Part shown: positions 46,351 through 54,752 of the stretch, one piece after another
Numbering within the stretch: the first letter of the stretch is position 1
Layout: every line of letters begins with the position of its first letter
NCBI RefSeq assembly: GCF_029223285.1
Contig: NZ_JARHUJ010000011.1
Coordinates: 1 to 64,000, forward strand
Length of the DNA stretch: 64,000 nt
Reading direction: 5' to 3'
DNA from: Paraflavitalea sp. CAU 1676
GTDB taxonomy: Bacteria > Bacteroidota > Bacteroidia > Chitinophagales > Chitinophagaceae
Notes under the pieces: model-generated
What the model was told of the DNA's origin: nothing
The model's database searches: none
Seen by the model: only the letters and a program-made list of their open reading frames with translations
Position numbers and translations under genes: made by a program

Positions 46351-47100
46351 ATGATCAAAGCAGTGATTATTGACGATGAGCACCACAGCATCGAGACGCT
46401 GAAATGGAAGCTGGATAATTATTGTCCGGAGGTGCAGGTAGTGGCTTCTTTCGAGAAGCCGGCAGAGGGGGTTGCCTGGCTAAAGGTAAATGCTCCCGAC
46501 CTGTTGTTTCTTGACATAGAAATGCCGATGCTGAACGGTTTTGATGTATTGGAAGAACTTGGTAAGGACATACCGTTTGACGTGATCTTTACGACTGCCT
46601 ATGATAATTTCGGCATTCAGGCCGTGAAATGCAGTGCGCTGGATTATCTGCTGAAGCCGGTTCAAAACAAGGAGTTGAAAGAGGCGATCGAAAAGCACCA
46701 GAAAAAATCTACCCGGAAGATACCGGTGGAACAGGTGGATGCCTTGCTCACGAACGTGCAGGCAGAGCGAAAGGGTAAGATGGGAAGGATTGCACTGGCT
46801 TCGAAAGAGAGTATCGAATTTGTCGATCCGCAGGTGATCATCTGTTGCGAGGCCAGCAGTAACTACACCACGGTATACCTGACCGACAATCGCAAAAAAG
46901 TGATCTCACGGATATTAAAGGATTTTGAAGATATGCTGACGCCCTATCATTTTTTCAGGGCGCACAACTCGTTCCTGGTCAACCTCAACCAGGTGCGGGA
47001 GTTCATCCGGGGCGATGGCGGCTATTTGCTGATGGAGAATAAGATGAAGATCCCTGTGTCGAAGAACCGGCGCGAGGAGCTGATGAACTTATTGCTCTAA
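46351..47100 (+). CDS. LytTR-family response regulator
   Basis: 249 aa. Receiver domain at residues 1-120 with the acidic pair D8/D9, phospho-acceptor D55 in LLFLDIEMPM, and the Lys in YLLKPV. The LytTR DNA-binding domain occupies about 145-249 (VIICCEASSNYTTVYL, FFRAHNSFLVNLNQVREF, MKIPVSKNRREELM). It lies 30 bp after the sensor kinase and must be its partner. LytTR proteins bind pairs of short direct repeats; the repeat elements in the SusC upstream region are one possible target, untested. Confidence 0.95.
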   Translation: MIKAVIIDDEHHSIETLKWKLDNYCPEVQVVASFEKPAEGVAWLKVNAPDLLFLDIEMPMLNGFDVLEELGKDIPFDVIFTTAYDNFGIQAVKCSALDYLLKPVQNKELKEAIEKHQKKSTRKIPVEQVDALLTNVQAERKGKMGRIALASKESIEFVDPQVIICCEASSNYTTVYLTDNRKKVISRILKDFEDMLTPYHFFRAHNSFLVNLNQVREFIRGDGGYLLMENKMKIPVSKNRREELMNLLL

Positions 47101-47137
47101 CCTATTCTTTGGTTACAGGAGGTTACATGAGTTAAGG

Positions 47138-47155
47138 TGCAGGCTTATGCCTGCA
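47138..47155 (+). repeat. Small perfect hairpin after the LytTR gene
   Basis: TGCAGGC (47138-47144) and GCCTGCA (47149-47155) with a TTAT loop, 37 bp after the response regulator stop. There is no T-run, so it is a weak candidate terminator or an mRNA 3'-end stem. Confidence 0.4.
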
Positions 47156-47239
47156 GGAATCTGATTTGAAGCAAGAGGAAGGCGCCAAGCGTAATACACA
47201 GGCAAATTTTGTGTTCTTCCACTTATATGAAGTACCACT

Positions 47240-48076
47240 ATGCAGGAAAACGGAACAATTAGAACCAAAGATGGTTGCAGCATCGTCATGAAGGTGTATG
47301 AACAGGATCCGCCGCAAGGAAAGGTCATCCTGATAGGACCTTCTGTGCTTGCCACCCAGCAGCACTATCATGAAATGGCGGCCTTCTTACAATCGCAAGG
47401 CTACGCGGTCATCACGTTCGACTACAGAGGCGTTGGCCTTTCGGCCCCGGTGCGGCTACGCGGCTACAAAGCCCGGCTGCAACAATGGGCCATGCAGGAT
47501 ATGGATGCGGTGATCCGCTACGCCCGCAACCGCTTTCCCAACCAGGAACTGATATACATCGGGCATGGCATCGGCGGCGAGTTGATCGGTCTGTCACCAG
47601 CCAGCCAGTATATCAACCGGCTGGTGCTCGTAAACAGTGCCCTTACCTGCAAGAAACTCTGGCCCTGGAAAGACAGGCTGCGCATGACCTTCCTGAAATC
47701 GTTCGCCCGGCTGTCAAGTTCCTTGCTTGGCTATTTCCCCGGCAAACGGAGCGGCATCTCCGACGACCTGCCCAAAGGCGTCATGTATGAATGGCTCGAT
47801 TGGTGCAGCAGCAACAACGGACTGTTTGATCAATTTCCCGACATAAACTACCGCAAACTGGAGATCCCCTTGCTGATGATCACCTTTACCGACGACTGGC
47901 GTTCGCCGCAAAAGGCGGTAGAGGCCCTGTTGCATTATTTCTCAGGCACCCAGGTAACCTGGCATCATTTTAAACCCGGCGATGTCGGGTGCAAGAAGAT
48001 CGGCCACCTTGGGCCTTTCGATAAAAGGAATAAAGAAGGGATCTGGAATCCGATGTTGGTGTGGTTGCGGAATTGA
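47240..48076 (+). CDS. Alpha/beta hydrolase-fold protein lacking the nucleophile Ser
   Basis: 278 aa, no signal peptide. The alpha/beta hydrolase fold is readable: VILIGPSVLATQQHYHEMA, ITFDYRGVGLS (about 59-68), the nucleophile elbow, LLMITFTDDW with the acid Asp (218/219), and IGHLGPF with His256. The elbow, normally G-H-S-x-G-G, here reads GHGIGG at residues 108-113; position 110 is Gly, encoded by GGC at 47567-47569, one base from AGC (Ser). Hydrolase activity by the normal route therefore seems lost unless the base is a sequencing error. The frame is otherwise intact and full length. It is convergent with rhaB. Confidence 0.85.
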   Translation: MQENGTIRTKDGCSIVMKVYEQDPPQGKVILIGPSVLATQQHYHEMAAFLQSQGYAVITFDYRGVGLSAPVRLRGYKARLQQWAMQDMDAVIRYARNRFPNQELIYIGHGIGGELIGLSPASQYINRLVLVNSALTCKKLWPWKDRLRMTFLKSFARLSSSLLGYFPGKRSGISDDLPKGVMYEWLDWCSSNNGLFDQFPDINYRKLEIPLLMITFTDDWRSPQKAVEALLHYFSGTQVTWHHFKPGDVGCKKIGHLGPFDKRNKEGIWNPMLVWLRN

Positions 48077-48119
48077 ACAGCCGGAATCGCTTACCTGCTC
48101 TACAGAATGATCAACTACA

Positions 48120-48151
48120 GAGATGCAGCGTTGACCTGTGTTATGCATCTC
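48120..48151. repeat. Inverted repeat between convergent genes
   Basis: GAGATGCA (48120-48127) and TGCATCTC (48144-48151) form a perfect 8-bp stem with a 16-nt loop, between the alpha/beta hydrolase gene and rhaB. There is no strong T-run on either side; a weak bidirectional terminator is possible. Confidence 0.4.
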
Positions 48152-48182
48152 GTGCTCCCTGTTAGTTAGGTTACAGCAGTCA

Positions 48183-49571
48183 TTACGAATTTACTTCTTC
48201 GATAGGCGCCGTGAATTTTTTCAGGTCGATCAACTCTTCCGGAAGCGGTTTCTTATTCCAATAAGCATGTACGGCCATGGCGGCGCCTACCGCAGAGGCC
48301 TGCGCTATCGAGGCTGCATATACTTCGAGCTGTGGATAGGCACGGGCCAGCAGGTGCATATAGACCGGGTTGCGCCCAAACCCTCCATCCACAAATATCT
48401 TTTTTACTTCCCTGCTCATGACGAGGTTCGTAGAAGCTATCTGCTGTTGCATGATATCCATGAGCAGTTGGTGATAAGCTTCTTCATAGGTAGCAAAATC
48501 TGCCAGCGGTCGCTGACCAAACACCGACTGCTGCAGGCCGTTAGCACCTGTAATTCCCTTAATGGCGGGGCGCTCTTTCAATTTCCCTGCAATGGCAGCA
48601 TCGAAATGTACCGTTTTATAGTATTCAGCCCGGAGACCAAAATGGTCTGACAGTCTTTTTACCTGTTGCTCGTGCTCATAGCCGGCAAACAGGCGGGAGG
48701 CCTTCACCGGCTTCGCCCTGTATTCCATATAGCACAGGCAATCCTGCTTCAACTCTTCGGCCAACAGGCGCGATTGGTTGAAAGGGTTCAGGCTAATGCA
48801 CCAGGTGCCGGTGGAGATGAGTACAAAAGGTTCATTAAAATTGGCCAGGTAGGGAATCAGTGCAGCAGAACTATCATGCAAACCCACCCCGCTAAGTACG
48901 GGCTGTCCATCAATCGCCGCGTTGATCAGTTGATCGGACGGGTAAATGGGCGCCAGTTTATCAATGATCCCTTCCCGGAAAAGCCACTCATGGTAATGGT
49001 TCTGCGAAAAATTCCACAAGGCTGTATGACAACCTATACTGGTAATATCAGAATACTTTTTACCGGTGAGCAGGTAACTCATGTATTGGGGCAGGTGTAA
49101 GGAATGCCTGATCTTTTCAAATAAAGAAGGACGTTCCTTCTTAAGCCAATACAACTGCAATCCGGAATTGAGGTTACCCAGTGCAGGCGAGGCAGTATGT
49201 ATGGAAAATGTGATCTCTCCTCCGTATTGTTGGTGGAGCTCTTCCTGTAAGCCTGGCGGATAAGGCTTCAGATAGTTGTACAGCGGAGCAACCGGTTGGC
49301 CTTCCGTATTGAGGTGAACGAAGCTGGCGCCATACGTAGAGAAGTTAACCGCTTTGAGGTTGAACTCCCGCATCGAACGGATATCACGCAGGGATTGCTG
49401 TACCCAATGCGTAAGTGCGTTGATGTCTTCGCAGGCGTCTCCATCCTCATCTTTGATCTCGGCAAATGGGGTCGATCTTTCGAGCAGCATATTGTACTCC
49501 TCATCGAAGAGAAAGAACTTCTTATTGGTTTTACCGATGTCGAAGATGGCTATGATGGGCAGATTCGTCAC
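48183..49571 (-). CDS. rhaB: L-rhamnulokinase-like FGGY carbohydrate kinase
   Basis: About 462 aa. FGGY kinase: N-terminal ATP/sugar domain IIAIFDIGKTNKKFFLFD, VNFSTYGASFVHL, and C-terminal domain FVLISTGTWCISLNPF and IFVDGGFGRNPVYMHLLA. It is the kinase of the rha operon, so it should phosphorylate L-rhamnulose to L-rhamnulose 1-phosphate. The start is uncertain: a TTG at 49607 gives 12 more residues but lies inside a GC-rich hairpin; the GTG at 49571, which gives VTNLPIIAIFDIG, fits family N-termini better and is chosen. It is the last gene of the operon. Confidence 0.9.
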   Translation of the reverse strand: MTNLPIIAIFDIGKTNKKFFLFDEEYNMLLERSTPFAEIKDEDGDACEDINALTHWVQQSLRDIRSMREFNLKAVNFSTYGASFVHLNTEGQPVAPLYNYLKPYPPGLQEELHQQYGGEITFSIHTASPALGNLNSGLQLYWLKKERPSLFEKIRHSLHLPQYMSYLLTGKKYSDITSIGCHTALWNFSQNHYHEWLFREGIIDKLAPIYPSDQLINAAIDGQPVLSGVGLHDSSAALIPYLANFNEPFVLISTGTWCISLNPFNQSRLLAEELKQDCLCYMEYRAKPVKASRLFAGYEHEQQVKRLSDHFGLRAEYYKTVHFDAAIAGKLKERPAIKGITGANGLQQSVFGQRPLADFATYEEAYHQLLMDIMQQQIASTNLVMSREVKKIFVDGGFGRNPVYMHLLARAYPQLEVYAASIAQASAVGAAMAVHAYWNKKPLPEELIDLKKFTAPIEEVNS

Positions 49572-49585
49572 TGTACTAAATTTTA

Positions 49586-49623
49586 AGCCGGGGCGGCAGA
49601 CCAGCAAGTCCGCCGCCCCGGCT
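49586..49623 (-). repeat. Strong GC hairpin between rhaI and rhaB
   Basis: A perfect 12-bp stem, AGCCGGGGCGGC (49586-49597) and GCCGCCCCGGCT (49612-49623), with a 14-nt loop. It is 10 bp after the rhaI stop and 14 nt before the GTG start of rhaB. The - strand continues TTAAAATTT, without a clean T-run. It may protect the upstream mRNA from 3' decay and lower rhaB expression. Confidence 0.65.
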
Positions 49624-49633
49624 GTATGTTTAC

Positions 49634-50908
49634 TTACAATCCTGTTGCTACTGTTTTTTGTCCGCGCTCTTTAATGAGCTGCTCGCGCACTTTAGCAGAG
49701 CGGTACAGGCCCAAAGGCTGCAAAGCGCCACCCGCCAGGAGGCGTGCTTCTGCTACCAACGGGCGCACATCGGTACGGTACGCCTGCTGCAATATTTCCT
49801 GCGCTTTGGCCACATCATTATTTTCCTGAGCTTGCTGGAGTGCTTTCGTATCAACCAGCAACGCCTGTGCATAGGCGATCTTGATGGCTTCTACCGACTG
49901 CAGGAGGTCTTCGAGCGGATCCTTCACGTTGTGCGAGGCATCGATCATCCAACCAAGGTCGGTGGCATGGTTCATGGAACGTGCATCCATTCCCTCTACC
50001 AGTTCATTGAAGATGAGGAACAACTGGTAAGGGTTGATGCTGCCTACTGTTAGGTCATCATCGCCATATTTGGAATCGTTGAAATGGAAGCCACCCAGTT
50101 TGCCTTCTCCCAGGAGGAGGGCAACGATCTGCTCGATGTTGGCATTGGGCAGGTGATGCCCCAGGTCAACGAGCGTATAGGCTTGCGGGCCTAGTTTATT
50201 AGCGTACAGTAACGACTGTCCCCAGTCGCCCACGGTCATGGAGTAGAAGTTGGGCTCGAAAGCCTTGTACTCTACAAACATTTTCCAGTTGGAAGGGAGG
50301 GCCGCATATATTTCTTTGAGTCCGTCGAGCGTGCGCTGAAAGGCTTTGCGGAAGTTGAGCTGCCCGGGGAAGCAGGATCCATCGGACAGCCATACGGTGA
50401 TGGAATCGGAACCGAGCTCCACGCCATGGCGGATCACTTCAATATTGTGCTCGATGGCCTGCTTACGTACTGCTTTGTCGACATGTTGCAGGGAGCCGTA
50501 CTTATAACTTTCGGACTGATCGGGCTGGTCCTGGAAAGTATTGGAGTTGACCGCATCGAAACGAAGGCCGTGTTGCGCAGCCAGCGCTTTGATAGACGCA
50601 GCATTTTTGGGAATATCCCATGGTATATGCAGGGAAATAGCGCCTCCGGATTGGTTGAGGCGATGAAGCAATCCAACGTCTTCGATCTTCTCTTCGAGGG
50701 TGCGCGGCTCGCCGCCACCGGAGAAACGGCCAAAACGCGTACCGCCAGTACCCAGTGCCCAGCTTGGAATGGCTACCTGGAAGTCGGCCAGTTTTTTGAT
50801 CACCTCTTTCACATTGGCTACATCGGCTGCTATGAAATCGTATTTTCTTTTATGCTGTGCGAGGAGGTCACTATTGTGGTTGTCGATCGCATACTTCTCC
50901 ACTTGCAT
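49634..50908 (-). CDS. rhaI: L-rhamnose isomerase, Pseudomonas/Bacillus type
   Basis: 424 aa from the ATG at 50908 (MQVEKYAIDNHNSDLLAQHK); the longer frame overlaps the upstream gene. The sequence follows the TIM-barrel L-rhamnose isomerase of Pseudomonas stutzeri closely: VAIPSWALGTGGTRFGRF, ISLHIPWD, DAVNSNTF, SYKYGSLQH, ITVWLSDGSCFPGQ, LVDLGHHLPN, GGFHFNDSKYGDDDL and MIDASHNVKDP. The acidic/His residues of the metal site (Glu in FVEYKAFEP, Asp in VDLGHH, His and Asp in GFHFNDSKYGDDD, Asp in MIDASHN) are present. It interconverts L-rhamnose and L-rhamnulose in the cytoplasm. It follows rhaM by 11 bp. Confidence 0.95.
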   Translation of the reverse strand: MQVEKYAIDNHNSDLLAQHKRKYDFIAADVANVKEVIKKLADFQVAIPSWALGTGGTRFGRFSGGGEPRTLEEKIEDVGLLHRLNQSGGAISLHIPWDIPKNAASIKALAAQHGLRFDAVNSNTFQDQPDQSESYKYGSLQHVDKAVRKQAIEHNIEVIRHGVELGSDSITVWLSDGSCFPGQLNFRKAFQRTLDGLKEIYAALPSNWKMFVEYKAFEPNFYSMTVGDWGQSLLYANKLGPQAYTLVDLGHHLPNANIEQIVALLLGEGKLGGFHFNDSKYGDDDLTVGSINPYQLFLIFNELVEGMDARSMNHATDLGWMIDASHNVKDPLEDLLQSVEAIKIAYAQALLVDTKALQQAQENNDVAKAQEILQQAYRTDVRPLVAEARLLAGGALQPLGLYRSAKVREQLIKERGQKTVATGL

Positions 50909-50919
50909 TATCAATCGTT

Positions 50920-51234
50920 TTATGGTAAGTAAAATACTTCTTTTAAGGGAATACTGACGGGCGAATTGTCGTCGTTGGTTTCCATGATATCCTTCATATA
51001 GGCCCACCACTTCTGCATCACGGGCTGGGCAGGCAGGTTATCAAGTGCGGCAGGATCTGCAGCGTTCAGCACACCGAAGAGATTATTGGTTTCGGGATCG
51101 AGGAAGATGGAGTAATCGCTGATCCCTGTTTCCTTCAGCAATTGCTGCAGATCGGGCCAGAGGGTATCGTGCCGGCGAAGGTATTCTTCTTCAAACCCTT
51201 TATACAACGTCATTTTAAAAGCAACACGGGTCAT
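50920..51234 (-). CDS. rhaM: L-rhamnose mutarotase
   Basis: 104 aa from the ATG at 51234 (MTRVAFKMTLYKGFEEEYLR), the same length as the E. coli enzyme. Family marks: YKGFEEEYLRRHDTLWPDL with the catalytic His, ISDYSIFLDPETNNLFGVL, and VMQKWWAYMKDIM. RhaM speeds the exchange of alpha and beta L-rhamnose so that the isomerase gets its preferred anomer. It lies 11 bp after rhaEW and 11 bp before rhaI. Confidence 0.95.
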   Translation of the reverse strand: MTRVAFKMTLYKGFEEEYLRRHDTLWPDLQQLLKETGISDYSIFLDPETNNLFGVLNAADPAALDNLPAQPVMQKWWAYMKDIMETNDDNSPVSIPLKEVFYLP

Positions 51235-51245
51235 ATGGATCAATT

Positions 51246-53363
51246 TTATCTTACAAAGGCCATGGCCACGCCACCATCGACGTTGAGCACATTGCCTGTT
51301 GATTTGCTGAGTAATCCACCTACAAATACATAGCAGGCATTCGCTATATCCTCGGGCAGGATGATCTCATTGAGCAGCGTACGCTTTGCATAGTAAGCAG
51401 GCAGTTCTTCCACCTTCACACCATAGGCTTTGGCGCGTCCTTCGGCCCAGGCGCCCTCCCAGATCTTACTATCGGAGATCACGGCATCGGGGTTCACCAC
51501 GTTTACCCGGATATTGTCTTTACCCAACTCGGCTGCATTGAGGCGGCTGAGGTGCAACTGGGCCGATTTGGCACTGCCGTAGCCTGCATTGTTGGGGCCT
51601 GATACGAGCGCGTTCTTGCTAACGATATTGAGCACATCGCCACCGAGAGCCTGCTTGCGCATGATCTCTACGCCAGCCTGCGTCACGAAGAACTGTCCTT
51701 TTACAAGTACATTGTACAGCAGGTCCCAGTCTTTTTCTGTATGCTCTTCGATGGGCTTGGAGATGGAGAGCCCTGCACAATTCACTACGATGTCTACGCC
51801 GCCGAAAGCGAGCGCTGCCACTGTATAGGCATTCGTTATATCCTGTTCTTTTGTTACGTCGAGGATGGCAGTGGTAAATGTATCCTTACCATATTTCTTC
51901 TGAAATTCTTCTTTCGCTTTGGCGAGACGCTGATCGTCGTTGTCGTTGATGATAACGCAGGCGCCTTCGTCGGCAAATTTCTGGGCAATGGCTTTGCCAA
52001 TGCCGCCGGCGCTACCGGTAACGAGCGCTATTTTGCCGGAGAGCGCTTTCGGCTTGGGCATGCGTTGCAGCTTGGCCTCTTCGAGCAGCCAGTATTCGAT
52101 ATTAAATGCCTCCTGGTGCGGGAGCGATGTATAAGAAGAAATGGCTTCTGCACCACGCATTACATTGATGGCATTGGTATAGAACTCGGCCGCTACACGG
52201 GCTGTTTGCTTATCCTTGGCAAAGGTGAACAAACCAACACCAGGGTACAGGATCACCACGGGATTGGGATCGCGCATGGCGGGGCTGTTCGGATGTTTGC
52301 AGGCGTTGTAATAGTCGGCATACATTTTCCTATATGCATCGAAAGGCGCTGCGAGTTGCTCTTTCAGTCCTTTTGCATCGGTAAGATCTGCATCGGGTGC
52401 TATGGTGAGCACGAGCGGACTGATCTTGGTGCGCAGAAAGTGATCGGGACAGCTGGTACCCATGGGTGCGAGGCGATCGAGGTCTTTGGAGTTGATGAAC
52501 TGTAAAACACGCTCATCGTCGGTAAAATGCCCTACCATGCGGGTATGGCTGCTGCAAAAGCCACGCAGTACGGGCGCCAGCAGGGCGGCCTGTTTGAGGC
52601 GGTCTTCCTTTTTCAGCGACTGTATTTTAGCGCCTCCGAAGGTGGCGTCTTTCCTTGATTTCGACTCAATGTATTCCGCACAGGCTTCAATGACTTCGAG
52701 GGTATTCACATACGACTCGTAAGCAGTATCACCCCAGGTAAAGAGACCGTGCGAACCGAGCATGATGCCACGGATACCGGGATTTTCATCGAGGCACTGT
52801 TTGAGCTTGAGACCTAGGTCGAAACCGGGGCGCTGCCATTCTACCCACCCGATGGTGCCTTTGAAAAGCTCCTGTGTGATCTTCTTACCGTCTTTGGCGG
52901 CTGCGATGGCGATGGCCGCATCAGGATGCAGGTGATCGATGTGTTTGAAAGGCAAAAATCCATGGAGGGGGGTATCGATGGAAGGCGCTTTGGAAGCGAG
53001 ATCGAAGATGCAATGGTTAAAGAGTTCTACCATTTCATCTTCATACAGAACGCCGCGGTATACATTGGTAAGGCTGCGCAGGCGATCGACGTACAAGGCT
53101 GCGAGTCCACTTTTTTTGAGCGTACCGATATCGCCACCAGAACCTTTGATCCACATTATTTCGGTTTCTTTGCCGGTGAGCGGATCTTTGGCATTTACTT
53201 TACAGGAGGTATTACCGCCGCCATAGTTTGTAAGACGAAGGTCGGCGCCGAGGAGATTGGAGCGATAGATCAACAAAGCCACTTCATCACCAGCCATAGA
53301 GGCGGCTGTAGCTTCATTCCACAGATAACTTACATGCTTAAATGTTGATGTAGTAACAGACAT
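51246..53363 (-). CDS. rhaEW: Bifunctional L-rhamnulose-1-phosphate aldolase / lactaldehyde dehydrogenase
   Basis: 705 aa fusion. Residues about 1-430 are a class II aldolase of the araD/fuculose type (LTNYGGGNTSCKV, IKGSGGDIGTL, the metal-binding HLHPDAAIAIA, and GSHGLFTWGD). Residues about 440-705 are a short-chain dehydrogenase (KIALVTGSAGGIGKAIAQKF, VVNCAGLS, catalytic YGSAK, VNPDAVI). Enzymes of this plan (RhaEW/YuxG) split L-rhamnulose 1-phosphate into DHAP and L-lactaldehyde and oxidise the latter to lactate. It is 10 bp after rhaT. The symbol follows that usage; older annotation may say rhaD. Confidence 0.95.
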   Translation of the reverse strand: MSVTTSTFKHVSYLWNEATAASMAGDEVALLIYRSNLLGADLRLTNYGGGNTSCKVNAKDPLTGKETEIMWIKGSGGDIGTLKKSGLAALYVDRLRSLTNVYRGVLYEDEMVELFNHCIFDLASKAPSIDTPLHGFLPFKHIDHLHPDAAIAIAAAKDGKKITQELFKGTIGWVEWQRPGFDLGLKLKQCLDENPGIRGIMLGSHGLFTWGDTAYESYVNTLEVIEACAEYIESKSRKDATFGGAKIQSLKKEDRLKQAALLAPVLRGFCSSHTRMVGHFTDDERVLQFINSKDLDRLAPMGTSCPDHFLRTKISPLVLTIAPDADLTDAKGLKEQLAAPFDAYRKMYADYYNACKHPNSPAMRDPNPVVILYPGVGLFTFAKDKQTARVAAEFYTNAINVMRGAEAISSYTSLPHQEAFNIEYWLLEEAKLQRMPKPKALSGKIALVTGSAGGIGKAIAQKFADEGACVIINDNDDQRLAKAKEEFQKKYGKDTFTTAILDVTKEQDITNAYTVAALAFGGVDIVVNCAGLSISKPIEEHTEKDWDLLYNVLVKGQFFVTQAGVEIMRKQALGGDVLNIVSKNALVSGPNNAGYGSAKSAQLHLSRLNAAELGKDNIRVNVVNPDAVISDSKIWEGAWAEGRAKAYGVKVEELPAYYAKRTLLNEIILPEDIANACYVFVGGLLSKSTGNVLNVDGGVAMAFVR

Positions 53364-53373
53364 TGTTCAATAT

Positions 53374-54504
53374 TTAAATTCGATAAATAGGTCTTTCGGT
53401 ATCCTGCCTGAGGGTCGTTGCAGGATCGGGTTTGAGGCTATTGCCATAACCCACGATGAGTACGGAAGCGAGGATCACGAGGATGCCGATAATGATGGCA
53501 TTTTTAGTTTTGCGGCTCACGCCTTTCCATTCATTGAGCACCAGGCCCCAGGCATTGGCGACCAGGATAATGAAAGCCATGTGCAGTATCCAGGAGCTGG
53601 CGCCGTTGCCGAGCTTGCTTTCGCCCATACCGTAGAAAAAGAACTGCAGGAACCAGGTGGTACCGGCCAATGCCGAGAACAGGTAATTCCGGGCTAGGGG
53701 AGATTTCCCATCCGTATAGTTCTTAAAGGTTTTGTTGCGGGCATTGAGGATCATGCACCAGATAAAGTTGGTGGTAAGCCCTCCCCATAATAACACGACA
53801 TAAACCACATTGTTTCGATACAGGAATTCACCTTCACCGGGGTGGGCCGCCTTCCAGTGCTCATTGGCTACACTGGCCATTTGTGAACCGGCCTCGATGC
53901 CGAAACTAAAGCAGGCACTAAGTACCCCGGAGATGATCGCGACCAGTAAGCCCAGACCGATCTTAAACTCCTTATTGGCTTCTGTGGTTTGCTGCCCGGC
54001 CAGGTCCCTATCTTTCATAGCCCCTGCTTTGCCACATATGATAATGCCGATAACACAAACGAGCAGTCCTAAAAGCACAAACTGCCCCCAGCGCTGACTG
54101 AAGAGGTCGGTAATCGTATCTTTTCCCGCAGTAGGGAACACATCGTAATAGATGGAAGGCACCAGCGATCCGAAAACGGAACAAAGACCGAGGATGATGG
54201 AACTACCCAGCGATACCCCGAGGTAGCGAACGCCAAGTCCATAGGTAAGGCCACCGATGCCCCAAAGGACACCCATGATGAAGGTCCACTTGAGAACAGA
54301 AAAATCGGTTGAGCTGATGATGCTGCCGAAATCGGGAATGGTGAGCCAGGCAGCCAGTGGCGGAACAATCAGCCAGGAGAAGAGGCCTCCGATGATCCAG
54401 TAGCTTTCCCAGGCCCAGCCTTTTACTTTTTTGTACGGTATGTAGAAACTTCCTGATGCGAATCCTCCGATAAAGTGAAATATAACGCCTAAAATAGCTC
54501 CCAT
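53374..54504 (-). CDS. rhaT: L-rhamnose/proton symporter
   Basis: 376 aa, about ten membrane helices (for example 4-20, 35-54, 70-90, 98-118, 142-160). RhaT features: GAILGVIFHFIGGFASGSFYIPYKKVKGWAWESYW at the N-terminus, FIMGVLWGIGGLTYGLGVRYLGVSLGSSI, and LAGTTWFLQFFFYGMGESKLG near the C-terminus. It brings L-rhamnose across the inner membrane with a proton. It is the first gene of the - strand operon, and its promoter lies in the 248-bp region shared with the GntR-type regulator. Confidence 0.95.
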   Translation of the reverse strand: MGAILGVIFHFIGGFASGSFYIPYKKVKGWAWESYWIIGGLFSWLIVPPLAAWLTIPDFGSIISSTDFSVLKWTFIMGVLWGIGGLTYGLGVRYLGVSLGSSIILGLCSVFGSLVPSIYYDVFPTAGKDTITDLFSQRWGQFVLLGLLVCVIGIIICGKAGAMKDRDLAGQQTTEANKEFKIGLGLLVAIISGVLSACFSFGIEAGSQMASVANEHWKAAHPGEGEFLYRNNVVYVVLLWGGLTTNFIWCMILNARNKTFKNYTDGKSPLARNYLFSALAGTTWFLQFFFYGMGESKLGNGASSWILHMAFIILVANAWGLVLNEWKGVSRKTKNAIIIGILVILASVLIVGYGNSLKPDPATTLRQDTERPIYRI

Positions 54505-54752
54505 GAGTTTAGAATTTTTTCAATATGGCCTGGCAGTGCAATAATTAAGGTGGTTAAAAGTAGCCGGAATCGGTTAGTCGGCCATCATGGTCCATCATGG
54601 ATGTAAAGGGCCTGCTATAAGGTGGTGGTTTGCAGCCGCTGAGGACCTGTCCGGAAGGCAGGCCGCGCGCAATCGTTGCCGTAGATTAAGTGCCCGGGCC
54701 TGCACAATTTTTTGTAGGTTTGACACTTCATGTGTTAACGAATGTTGCTGTA
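54505..54752. promoter_or_regulatory. Divergent rhaT / regulator control region
   Basis: Two candidate operators are visible. First, an imperfect palindrome TTGACAC (54720-54726) - 5 bp - GTGTTAA (54732-54738), 6 of 7 positions symmetric, lying 15 bp before the regulator start. Second, a direct repeat of CCATCATGG at 54582-54590 and 54592-54600, period 10, about 80 bp before rhaT. GntR proteins usually bind palindromes, which favours the first as the regulator's own site. This is inference. Confidence 0.55.

Noticed and set aside
50909-51010. Longer start for the rhamnose isomerase
   Set aside because: It would overlap rhaM by about 90 bp; the ATG at 50908 fits family length and leaves 11 bp between the genes.
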